A stretch of 64,000 nt of DNA from Limonium bicolor (lineage: Eukaryota > Streptophyta > Magnoliopsida > Caryophyllales > Plumbaginaceae), in contig CM041782.1 in the NCBI GenBank assembly GCA_023374045.1, forward strand, positions 251,061,810 to 251,125,809, written 5' to 3'. Position 1 is the first letter of the stretch; each line of letters begins with the position of its first letter. A program made the translations under genes and the position numbers. Below are positions 9,476 through 20,639 of the stretch, piece after piece. The notes under the pieces were generated by a model, which was given only the letters and a program-made list of their open reading frames with translations, was not told where the DNA came from and searched no databases.

Positions 9476-11790
9476 TTTCTAAATTCTTTTTCAACTCCAA
9501 ACTTCTCCTCATATATCTTAATATGTTATAATCTCATTTGGGCACCTCAAATACACCTTAAGCCCTCCTTAAAATACCTTAAATCATCCACCAAGATCCA
9601 CCTTAGTCATTATGCATTTTCCTTGTAATAATGCTAACACTTGTAATGTTTTCCTCTAGGTTTCTAGGTGGTGGTTCATACCTAATGTAACCACTATGCC
9701 AAATGTTTTCTTCACCACTATAACATCGTCTCCCAAGCATATCTCCCTATCTAAAACTCTTTTAAGCATTTACTTAAGTTCCTTAACAAGTTTACTTCCA
9801 TCATCATCACATTATTTCCTTCCTAGTTGTGCACCAACATTTGCCTAAGTCCTAAATACTCCAATACATTCTCTTGATTCCTAAATTTTCCATGGTGCTA
9901 CCTAAGTCATTATAAATCATTAAAACACCTTAACTTCACCTTTTCCATCAAGACAACCTATAGAACATTCCTAGTACTTCCTTGGTCATTAAATTCCCTT
10001 AGAATCTTAAACACTTAAACTCTCCTTTATATTTTGCCATGGGTTCTCTAGTATATAGTACTTCCTAACACATGGTTTTTCTCCATCAAACAACCAATAC
10101 CACACAAATTCTCATCACAACAACTTAACACCCAATTTGCACCAAAACCACACCACATCATCATATAGTGCTTAAACTTAAAATGCTTGGCACTTAGGCC
10201 CTTAAATGACAATAATCTTAACCACTGAATTTCCACATATATATGCCTTCAACCTGCGAATACACTCAACGGCTCCCATTGAAATAAAATGCTTCTTGTA
10301 CTTCACCTTTATATTCTTAAACTATCTCTTTTCTCATTTGCTCCTTAGTCACAAGTTCACAAGAATAGTCATTGTTTCTCCTAGGTTTTATAGCACCTTC
10401 CCAATATAAACTCTACACTAAACTCATCATATACCTATATCTCATTCCCTTAAACAACAAAACACCTTAAGGTAAGTAATATACCTTGTTTTCTCACAAG
10501 CTTAAAAGCTTTTCTTCTTAGGTTTTCTTTGTTCAATCTCGGTCACCAATGTGATTCTCCTTGCCAATGTTCTAACCAATATCCAATGACTCCAATGAGT
10601 ACTAGATAACACATTAACCCTAAGGAACAAACCCTAGGTTTAAAAATATGTTTTAAGGTATTAATGTGATTGTTTTACCTTGGTTTCTCAAGACAACTTG
10701 GATGTGAAGCAAGAAGGACCTCCTCTCTCCTTTGAAGAGTAGAACCAAGCTAGAACAAGGCATAAACATGGAGTCCCATGAGTATATATTTTCGGTCATG
10801 TGAAGAAAATGGTGGAAACCTAGATTTTCTTACACTTTCTTTACCTTAAGAGGATGGAGATGCCAATGGAGTCTCCAAACTTGAATTTCCTCCTCTAATG
10901 GTGGTTTGACTTGGCACCAAAATGAAGCTCTTGGAGTTTTGAAAAGATAGAAAGGAGGAGCTTGAGCTAACTAAGAAGAATATGTATTTTGTTTTGGATT
11001 TGGAGCTAAAATGAGCAAGATGTGTGCAAGAGAAGGTGGAGCTAGCATGGAGAGGAGCTTCACGTTAATGGAGAAGAGAAAGAGAGCAAGAAATCGTGTG
11101 AGACAAGGAAGAATGAAGAAGTGAGGAGAGAGGTAAGCAAAATGTGATATTTATCTTAAAAGGTGAATAGTACTTTATGCTTTATAGCTTACTTATTTTG
11201 CTTTCTCTTTACTTAGCTAGATAAGTGTGGTGAGTCACACTTAAAAAACCGGCCCCCTTTAGTGAATGAGGGTAGTTTAGTCTTTTGACCAAATGTCTCA
11301 CTTATATAGACTTATGTTATAAACTAGCTTAATTAATTCACTATTCATCAAAAACAAGGCACATTGTTGTGAAATTTTTGATTTCCCATTGATATAGACC
11401 TCCAAATGTGATACTATATAGTACACATATTAATTAAAGAGTAATGATGGACATTTAGCCATTCAAAACTCATTTACAAGACAATTTTTCAAAAACGTGC
11501 TTTAAGACTCCTTAAAGCACATTTTGTGTTTTAACTTGTTTTCAAGCTTGGTTTTCTTTGGTAATTGATTTGAAATGACCATTAGGATATTACTAAGGTC
11601 TTAGAACAATATTTGGGTACTCTCCCAAGTCTCTCCAAGCTTAGAGCACGTTTTTGTCAAAACTGCTCTTTCGGTGTTTCCTTATATCTTCTTTGATTAG
11701 AAGTGTTTCTTAATGTTTCTAAGGCATTATTTAGCCTCCTTATATTTTAGTTTATCATTTAAACACCATATCTAAGTTTGGGGTATTTCA

Positions 11791-13318
11791 CAGCCATGGA
11801 GATTTGAGAAATCTCACACAAAACCCACCTTCTCTCCTCTTGTTCAACTCTCAAACCTTGTCCAAAAATTTTAAAAATATACCATTGGAATCCCCTAGCG
11901 GAGGAGAACATCTCCCTCCTTTCAAAAATCCAAAAGCTCCAATTTCGTTTTCATGGGTGGAAGCCATTTGAAGATTTGAGTCCACCATTAGAAGCTCCTC
12001 CTCCACCTTGATGTTTTGAGGTAAAAAGAAATTCGAAAATCCACCATTTCTAGCCCTTGTTTCCATTATAAGAATTTTCAGATTTTGAACTCTTTGTTCC
12101 TTATGCTCCAGCCGATTTTGGCTTCTCCATTGGGCTAGGAATCTTACTCTCTTGCTAACCAAGGACCTCACTCATTGGTTGGAAGGTAATAGCTTTGCTT
12201 AAACCCTAAAAATATGCTTTAAGCTTTAGGTTAATTAAGGGTAGTATTGAAATGGTATTGTGTATTGGTATGGGTTGTAGCATTGGAGTGTGGACTCCAT
12301 TTGAAATCGAGAACAAGAAGGAAAGAAAGGAGAAGAAAGAAGAAGGAAAGAGAAAGGAAGAAAGAAAGAGAAATTAAGATCACAAGGTAAATGCTCTTAC
12401 CTTGAGTTGGTTTTGTAGTGTGTAGTGTAACAGATTTTGAGTATTAGAAATGAGTAAAGTAAATGGGAATGAGTAGTAAGTATGTTGTAATATAATGAGG
12501 AAGAGAATGTAACAGTTTTGAGGCTTCAAAAGATGTTTAAAAGCTTGGGTAAAACATTGGGAAGTAAAGTGTATGTGCAAGAATTTATTTGTGTTGTATA
12601 GTGTTGAATTGATATGGAAATTTGGGTATGAGTTGTGAGCTGAAATAATGTGTGGGCAAAGTGAAAAATATAGGGGAACCTCTGCCCAAATTTGTAAATT
12701 AGAGGACTTAGATGTATAAAGAGAGGGAATAACCTAGACAATAACTAGGTGTGTTTTGGTAGTAGTTGTGAGTGACTAATCATGTTGAAAAAAAATTTGG
12801 AGAAGAGTTAGGTAATGGGATGGAACTAGGATGGTAGTAATGCATTTAGAATGCTAGTAGCATTGGTTGAGGAAGTAAAGGATGGTAGGAATGGAAGTAA
12901 AAATCTGTAGCATTAGAGAAATGAAAATTGTTGTAAGTATTGAAATAAAGTGAGGAAAAATTGTGTATGTGGATTAGAAGTGAGTAAGGAATTTGGTGGA
13001 TGAACTAAGGAAATTTTGAGGGCCTAAGTAGTGTTAAAACATGTGGGAGTACATGTAGGAAGATTAGGGAAACAATGGGAAAAGGAAGAACTGAAAACAG
13101 ATTATAAAACTAAAGTACTGGGCCGGACTGACCTTGGGACCGAACTTACAAGGTCGGTCGAGCCTTAAACTACAAAGACGGGAAGTCTTCTGACTTCGAC
13201 CGACCTTGGGGACTGAACTTGCAAGGTCGGTCGAGTCGTAATTTGTGAAGGCCAGCAGTCTACTGGAATGGACCGACCTTGGGACCAAACTTGGGCAAGG
13301 TCGGTCGAGTCCAGAAAC
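11791..13318 (+). repeat. Truncated plus-strand LTR of the same superfamily
   Basis: Its start (11791-12000) aligns with 17340-17580 of LTR A, including CTTCTCTCCTCTTGTT and the block TTTTGAGGTAAAAA. It therefore belongs to a related plus-strand LTR whose 5' part lies beyond element 1 and whose 3' part is replaced by LTR D. It contains a three-unit inverted-repeat array at 13115-13312. No coding. Confidence 0.8.
13115..13312. repeat. Three-unit inverted-repeat array with GACCGACCTTG arms
   Basis: Units at about 13119, 13197 and 13269 (period 72-78). The stem is CCGACCTTG...CAAGGTCGG, a different pairing from the CCGGACTTG...CAAGTCCGG stem in element 1, with both arms changed together. Confidence 0.88.
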
Positions 13319-16300
13319 TGTAACACCCCAACTCATAAATCCATACTTATCTCATAAACCTCCGTTCACTTATTTTAACTCAGCAGTGGATTTCTTACAA
13401 TATTTGGTGTTACCGCCGTTAGTCACCCATGTGACCAACTAGGCATACTAAAATCTCCAAGATCTAGCTACGGTCTGATGGACCCGAATATACCGAACAT
13501 TAGTGCTTGCAAGCCTTAACCAATTTCACAACGATCTTACAACCTCCTCCCATCCTATACAACTTACTAACTCAAATTACCATACGAGAGTACATGCACA
13601 ACTCGTAGGTCACACTTAAACCCTTAATGCATCTACCCCATCTTACTCTCAGGACGGTCGCCTTCTGACGTTCATCTGCAAAATATAAACAGTAGCCCCC
13701 GAGGGGGTCAGCACCTTTGCTGGTACGATCCTCTCATGTCCCCAAGCTAACGTGGCTACGACGACTAATTGTCGATAGCATGGAGGTTGATTGGATGCAC
13801 AACATAATAGAAAGTGCAGTAAACAACAAGCCACATATGAACAATCAAAGTTCAAACACAATGAACGACTTAAAAGCGTTCCCTTAATTAGTGTGTTAAT
13901 CATTTAACTCCTTAAGTTATGATTTTCTTATTCTCAGTCCAAGTCTTATCTAATATCTTATCTCAAATTTTATCTCAAACAAGACAACCGTTCTTTAATC
14001 AGATTCGGTTATACTTAGTCCATTGTTTTTTTGTCGGGTCAAAAGTAGCCCTAGCCAGCGGCCGAGAACTGCACTGGTTCAATAAACAATAATTCTCAAA
14101 TTAGTGGGATTTAGGTAGATCCCACCACACCATCTTAATGCCTCCTACCTTGGACTGGAAATCCAATGTAGCTGAGCCGACATTCGACCCTAGGCAACAA
14201 GTCTGAAGACAAGTCCTTAAGTGGAAGTCGGATCTGCTTTAGATACCGACCCCCTTTCCTTAACATGTATGACCGGAGTCAGTCCCGGATTCCTCACTCC
14301 CCCCAAGTTCCAGTTAGTAGAAAGTCTTATGTCAATGTTGTTAGTTAACCTCTTTCGGTTACTAAGAAAACAATGTTTGGGTGTGTTCCTTATTCTCACA
14401 CAATTCTTTACTAAGCATTGTTAGTAAGTTCTCAAGGTAAGTTGTGTTAGTTTTCAAACATCACACAACAATACAATAAACATAATATTCCGGTTGCATG
14501 CTTTATCTTGTTTAGTTGGCACACATAAACAAATAGCACACAAGCCGAGGGACACCTCATTAGCAAGCAGGTCGCAAGAAAACCATACAGTACACCTGAA
14601 GATTGGCTAGCTCTTAAAACGATGCTCGCCTAACCGTCGAACACCTCCGACTATCTAGATCCTATAACACAGTAGCCGGGTTAATAACTTAATTATCTCC
14701 TAAACATTCTGTCACGATATGTAACTCTCTTAATTAAACTTCCAACTATATACACATATGTATATTTATATATAACTCCTCACAAGTCTATATATATTTT
14801 TCTTAAATTTTCACTAAACTACCCTAACTCAATTCGCCTCAATAGCAGTCGCTAATTACACCGAACAAAATTAACCAAATTTTCAAAATCAACAACAAAC
14901 TTAAACTTAATACCATGGTTTAACATTCACAGTTAATCTCCTCTAGTTCCTTTTCTGTTTCCACTAATCCAAACTTCTAGATTAACTTAAACTTTCAGAT
15001 TACATGGTTAACAGAAAATCTTAATTTCGTTGTCAAAATACCCAGATAAAGCACATATTTTCAGACTTCCACCACATACAGCAAGATCCCCGATTTTGGA
15101 TCTATGTACACCACCACAAGAACATAGATATTTTCAGTTCAGCAAAGAAAATTCAGCAGGATCCTATACTTTCGGTTTCTAGCTTACAAGATTCAAACCT
15201 TAACCTTAAATTTTCGCATACAAAAATCATCACCCACCACATTATTTACAGTCAGAGATGGTACAAATTTTTGGTAGTCCATCTACCGTTCACACACAGA
15301 TTAGCCAGAGTTTATATAGTTTTTTGCAGAGGAAAATTGGGCTCTAATGGCACCAAAAATCAGAGACTCAAAACGTTAAATTCCTAATCTAGATTTTGGT
15401 TTAAACAACAAACAAAAACAGATCAGACTTTTTGGCCCCCACTTTATAGACAAGGATGTACACCTTGAAGATTTCAGTAGCGGCTTTCATCACCGAACTC
15501 TTGGCTTCTTCGAATTGTTCCTTGCGGTTTCTTTTAGATTCAACCAAGGGGTTGGATTTTGGTCTCCATGCTCGAACGAGAGGAACAGGGAAAGAACAGC
15601 ACCCGACAGCAGAGACGTTGTGCAGGAGAGAATGGAGGAGTGGCGCGACACAACATGCTCTTGCTGAGGGTTGTAATCCACGTGAGTTGAGTAGGGAGAA
15701 GAGAAAATTTGATCGTCAGTTTAGGGTTGCGGTTTGGAGAAGAAGAAGAGATTAAGTGAGGGGGAAGAGCGGCGAGTATGTTCCTTGCCAGTAGTTAGGG
15801 TTGAAACTTTTTGGGTTTAAAGAATGAAGAGAATGTGAGCATGTATTTCTCTTGCCAGGTTGGATCACCATGAGTGAATGAGAATGTGAAGGAAGGGCTG
15901 GATAGCCCCTTACCGTGAGTGAATGGGAAAGACTGGGCCGGCCTAGTCATGTGGGCGGGTCGGCCCATTTGTTTATTTTCTTTTCACGTTATATGATAAT
16001 GTCATTTTCTAGCTCGTTTTATAACTGTTTTTCATGCCGTTCGCGACACAATGTCCCATTTAACGAGACGAATCTTTTAACAGATCCAAACTTATATTTT
16101 CAAACAATAATTATTATTGCTATTTATAAATTCAATTGTTTAGTATTTAATTATCAAACTGGTTTGCGTTTCACCATTTTAGGCGAAAACGCGACGTCTT
16201 TTATTCCGACTGCTTATCCAATTTTCAAATGCCTCTAAAATTACCCAAAGAATATTATAAGGTGTCCACGACCTCGTTTTCACATCTCAAATATTCGTGA

Positions 16301-16539
16301 CACTTTTTTTTGAGGTAAAACGATTAGTTTTATTTTTGTTTATATTTCTTGTTTTTTTTCAAAACCTCCTTAACGTCGTTTTAGGTTTAGTTTGTGTTTC
16401 CTAATGACTTTTAGGGTTTAATCAAATATTATATTATTCCCTTTTACTTATTTAAGGGAATTTAATTCCTTAATCTCTCATTAATTACTTTTATAATTAA
16501 TTCATGGTTAATTAAGTAATTAAGGTTTGGGATATTTCA
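13319..16539 (-). repeat. LTR D (3' LTR of another minus-strand chromovirus, 3221 bp)
   Basis: TGTAACACCCC at 13319 to GGGATATTTCA at 16539, with the family polypurine tract immediately to its right, so it is the 3' LTR of a minus-strand element. It carries the paired-hairpin module (13694-13722; minus strand CAGCAAAGGTGCTG then CCCCCTCGGGGG) but no inverted-repeat array that I can see. A possible target-site copy GAAAC lies at 13314-13318. A frame at 15456-15755 has no recognisable domain. Confidence 0.85.
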
Positions 16540-16761
16540 ATCTACCCCCTTAAAAGAACTTTGTCCCCAAAGTTCCCATGCATTTTATATCATTAGAGTA
16601 CACAGGTAACTTCATACCCTAGATTATATAGATCATGTTTATGTATATATAAACCTACAAACTCATATGGTCTGTCATATATGTATACTACAAATACCAC
16701 AAAACATGCTTAAGCATGTATAGCACTCAAAATTCCCTTTGTTCCTTTTGAAGATTAAAAA
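16540..16761 (-). other. Remnant interior of the LTR D element
   Basis: Starts with the polypurine tract (minus strand TTAAGGGGGTAGAT) and runs 222 bp to the start of LTR A. It includes AGCATGTATAGCA, also found at 59305 beside LTR C. The rest of that element is not in the window, or lies beyond element 2. Confidence 0.75.
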
Positions 16762-18569
16762 TGAAATACCCCGTAATTAAAAACAGTGATTAATTAGGCT
16801 AATAAATAATTTTAGAAGCTTAATTAAGTCTAAATAAATATTAGGGAACAAATCCCGAAGAAAACGGATCCTTAAAATGGATTAAAATCACTAACGAACC
16901 TTAAAGCGCGTTTTTCGAGGTAACCAGGAAAACGTGTCTTTAAGCGGGTCAAATAGACTCGTAACAATTTTGGTCAACTAAATAATCATTAATAAATATT
17001 AGTGAAGCTTTAGAACCAATAAAATCAATAAAACGGGAAATTAGTAAAAACTGTCAAAAACGGGAAGTTGTGGGGTAGAAACATAAATAACCAAAACTTA
17101 TGTGTCCACTTTTGAAAATAAAAATGTGAAACCTGTGTGTGTGCAGTGGGGGTCCGATTTTAAGGCCTCTCACACTCTCTCACACACTCACTCACTCATT
17201 TACAAAACAACAAAAAATAAAGTAAAACTCACCTACTTTATTCTACCTCACACTCTCACACTCTCTCTCCTACTCTCATTTCTTCCTCCACGTACAGACC
17301 CCTCCCTCAATCTCTCTGATTTCTTTCCTTCTCCAACCGACATCAATGGAGAATTAGCAAACCCCCACAAAATACTCCCTTCTCTCCTCTTGTTACTCCC
17401 TTGAACCTCTTCCAAAAATTATAAAAACTACACCATTGTGTTCCTCTCACCAAGTAGAGCATTCCTATCTTTTCAAAATTCGAAAAGGAGCACTTTCATC
17501 TCCATGGGTATGGAGCATTTGGAGCTTCAAGACTACCATTAGAACCACCTCCTTCTCCTTGTTCTTTTGAGGTAAAAATCTTCTTGAAAGCTTATCTTTT
17601 TCTAGCCCTTGTGGGCAAAACGAATTTGCAAACTAAACCCTTGTCTTGAACTATTCCAAGCATTACATATACCCTTGCAAGGTAATGGAACTTCTAAACC
17701 CTAAAACTTGCATTAAGACTTAGAAATAGTTAGGGTTAGTTTTTTTAGTATATTGAAATGTGTATATGAATGGGTTGTAGTGTTAGAGGACTTGAGTTAG
17801 AACCGGTGGAAAGAGAGAAGGAAGAAGCAAGAGGAAGAGAGGAAACTAGAAGAAGGAACAAGGTAATTATACTCATCTTTGTATAGCTTTGTAAATGTGT
17901 ATGTAACAGATTTTTAGAAGTTAAAATGGGTATTGTAAAATGGTAGTGTAATGTGTAGGAGAATACAAGTGTTTTAAACCTTTAAAAGACATGTAAAACT
18001 TGTTGAAATCTAAACGGGAATTAAATGTAATGTGCATGAATTTTTATGAGTGTTTTAGTGTTGTTATGGGTGTATGAGAGTTTGTGTATTGTTGTTGTGT
18101 ATAAACAGGTGAGATGATGTTAATGTGTGAGGAAACAATGTGGTGAGAATATAAAAATATAGGGGAGACTATGGCAAATTTTACATATGATTAGAACACT
18201 TAGTGAACTAGAAACTAGGTGAAAAACATATGTTGCAACAGATTTTGTTTTGAGTTGGTTAGTGGGTAAGTTGGGAGGAATGTATGATGCATTGGAAACT
18301 CTAGAAATGACATTAGATGGGGGAACTATAGATGGAGATAGTTAAGGTAGAAATCTGTAGCAAATTCAACAAGAAGAGATTGAGTGTAAGTGCTGAAATG
18401 AATTGAGAAATAAGTGTGTAAATTGGTATAGGAATGAGTGATGAATTAAAGGGTGAACTAAGGTGTATTAGGAGGCTTAATAAGTGTTAAAAATGTGGGT
18501 TTAAGTGTAGGAACAATGGGGAAACAATGGGTAAAAGATATAACTGAAAACAGAAGTAAAAATGCAAAT

Positions 18570-18830
18570 ACTGGGCCGGACCGGACTTGTGACCGGACTT
18601 GCAAGTTTGGTCAAGCCCAGATTTACAAAGACGGAAACCTTCTAGAATGGACCAGACTTGCGACCGGACCTGCAAGTTCGGTCGGACCAGAAAATTTTCC
18701 CGTCTGAAACCTTCTGGAATGGACCGAACTTGCGACCGGACTTGTAAGTTCGGTCGAGCCAGAAAAATTCCCGTCTGAAACCTCTGGAATGGACCGACTT
18801 GCGACCGACTTGCAAGTTCGGTCCAGTCAA
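18570..18830. repeat. Four-unit inverted-repeat array in LTR A
   Basis: Units near 18574, 18649, 18721 and 18790 with GGACCGGACTTG / CAAGTTTGGTC-type arms. Spacers contain CTTCTAGAATG or CTTCTGGAATG (18639, 18711, 18781). Followed by an A-rich run and a (TA)n microsatellite. Confidence 0.88.
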
Positions 18831-18849
18831 AAAAAAAATTAAATTAAAT

Positions 18850-18856
<7 letters not shown>

Positions 18857-18903
<47 letters not shown>

Positions 18904-18905
18904 GG
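18857..18905. repeat. (TA)n microsatellite
   Basis: About 20 alternating TA dinucleotides flanked by ACATACATA and GTATATAGG. Confidence 0.95.
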
Positions 18906-20472
18906 TATACCCACATACATAAACGTACATACACCAATGTACCAATGTTAAGTAAGGAAAGAGATTAAAGTAATGAAGAGTAAAATAAATAAGGGGAAAG
19001 TATAAGAAGTGTAAGGACATAGTAGTAGGAGTAAGTAAGTAATAGGAATACGAGTTAAGTTAATTATAGATAGTTAACCACTCGATTGTATGTATACCAT
19101 AGGACTTGATTTGTGAGCACCGGAGGAACATTGGGATACAATAAACGGTGAATGGTATGAATTCCTCATGTCCCGTATGCTATCTTGGTTACTCTGATTT
19201 GTGTGTTGTGTGCTAATTGATCACCAAATAAGAAATGCATGAATCGGAGTTATTATGCTACTTGTGAATATGTAGTGTTGTATGTCGTGAATACTTTCTT
19301 TAAATATTAGTTTGTATAATTCATGAAATGTATGGATGAATATGAATGTGCGTATGAATTGTGATGTACTGTGACCGAATGTGTTATGATTGGACTTCTA
19401 ACTGATTCCTAAACAGCTAACCAATCTAACTTAAATTGGTAATTAAATTGGAATGAGTAGAAGTCCGATATAGTTTCGGCCACGCGTGAGGATGAGGAGA
19501 CACAAGAGGTTGGATCCGATCCTAACTCTTAAACTGGTCCGCGGCTCAAGTCCCTTAAGTGGGTAGCATCCTGGATTGGCGAGTCAAGTAATCCCGGTGG
19601 TGGGGACGGTTGTAGTCCCCGGGCTGGAGGTCATACCGACTTAACTTGAGTATAGTAAGTAAGTAAGAATGAGTAAGTAAAGTAAGTGAAAGTAAGTAAG
19701 TGCAAGTAAGAGAAAGTAAGTGAAATGAGTAAAAGAGTAAATAGCATTCTGATTAACCCGGATGCGTAACTTGGCTAACATCGTGAAGGTAAGTATTGTA
19801 TGCACTATTGTATTGATGCCTTGAATTGTGTAATGAATTGTGTATGCATGTATGTTGTATGAAAGCATGTATGTTGAAATTAATGAACCGCATGCTTAGT
19901 GGTCGTCAAATAGTCGGTGCCCTAGCTAGCACGCGGTATATGCGGAGTTTATACGCAGCTTTTTGCTGAGCCCCTTGGGGCGATGTTTTTACTACACGTA
20001 GGTACTCGAGAAGGATGAAGAGGACGAAGAGATTTAGTTTGTTTCTTTTGGATTGTAAACAATGGATTGTGAATGGTGTACTGAGTAGTACACGCTGTAG
20101 ATTTTTTGACTAGCTGGTGTACCATGGGGTACACCCTTTTGGATAGTGAAAGCATTGGATTGGGTATATATGAGTAGTTTGGAACTCATTCTTTTGGCAA
20201 ACTTGAAAGGTTGTAATGAATATACTTGAAATACTCGGTAATCCTTAATGTAGGCGAATGGTACTTTGTATTCAGTAAGTAATGTCTAAGTAGCTCCGTT
20301 ACTATGATCATCAGACCGTGACTGTAAGTAAGGTAAGCCTAGCTAGCAGTATGGCGGTTAGCGGCGTTGTATCACCCGCCGTAGTAATAGGAGTATTTCC
20401 GCTGCGAACTGATAGGATTAACAGGACGATTAGACGGTAAGTATAGGATTAACGGTAGGGGTGTTACAAAAG

Positions 20473-20484
20473 TGGTATCAGAGT
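20473..20484 (+). other. Primer-binding site of element 2
   Basis: TGGTATCAGAGT, 4 nt after the end of LTR A. It matches initiator Met tRNA except for the last base. Confidence 0.85.
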
Positions 20485-20639
20485 GAAGTGTCGCTCTGAT
20501 GTCCATAGTTGTCGAGCATAGGGATTACCGAGTTAGGATTTCAACCGTCTTAGACGGTACTTAGAAACCTTAATATGTTAATAAATTGATGTAACTATGA
20601 TTCTCTAAGGCTATTAACTCCTTAAGATCATTGGTGCAG
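20485..20639 (+). other. Leader of element 2
   Basis: About 155 nt with an inverted repeat ACCGTCTTAGACGGT (20545-20559). No open frame. It ends where LTR B sequence begins; the exact boundary is unclear. Confidence 0.5.

Larger units (their letters stand above)
1..11790 (-). mobile_element. Element 1: young Ty3/gypsy chromovirus with an AlkB domain (3' LTR cut by window edge)
   Basis: A nearly complete LTR retrotransposon read on the minus strand. Order: 5' LTR (11790->7654), Met-tRNA primer site, three-exon gag, AlkB exon, protease, reverse transcriptase, RNase H, integrase, chromodomain, polypurine tract, 3' LTR (1274->1, truncated). The FIDD reverse-transcriptase motif, C-terminal chromodomain, initiator-Met primer site and LTRs over 4 kb fit the Tekay/Del branch of plant chromoviruses. 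Positions 1-1274 match 10512-11790 with only about two substitutions and several 1-3 bp indels, so insertion was recent. The right end cuts into another LTR at 11790/11791. The left target-site copy lies outside the window. Clade assignment comes from motifs, not a tree. Confidence 0.93.
7654..11790 (-). repeat. 5' LTR of element 1 (4137 bp)
   Basis: On the plus strand it runs TGTAACACCCC (7654) to GGGGTATTTCA (11790), so in element orientation TG...CA. A minus-strand TATA-like CTATATAAG lies at 11301-11309, about 480 bp in, the best promoter candidate. Other contents: an inverted-repeat array (9151-9475), a paired-hairpin module (7994-8040), a run of T at about 9114-9133, and long AT-rich stretches without coding. 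If transcription starts near 11270, both structured parts lie in the transcribed leader. Confidence 0.95.
16762..20468 (+). repeat. LTR A, 5' LTR of element 2 (3707 bp)
   Basis: TGAAATACCCC at 16762 to GGTGTTACA at 20468, followed by a Met-tRNA primer site. Contents: a CT-rich tract at 17165-17300, an inverted-repeat array at 18570-18830, a (TA)n run at about 18858-18897, and a paired-hairpin module at 19955-19981 (CAGCTTTTTGCTG then GCCCCTTGGGGC) followed by GTAG|GTAC. No coding region. Confidence 0.88.

Noticed and set aside
9161..9512. Open frames on both strands with repeating peptides (FWNRPDLGTG-like)
   Set aside because: They follow the 72-bp inverted-repeat array (72 is a multiple of 3). 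The same happens at 18487-18830 and 56144-56591. No start context and no homology.
15456..15755. 99-codon frame in LTR D
   Set aside because: No recognisable domain; inside an LTR with no conserved counterpart in the other LTRs.
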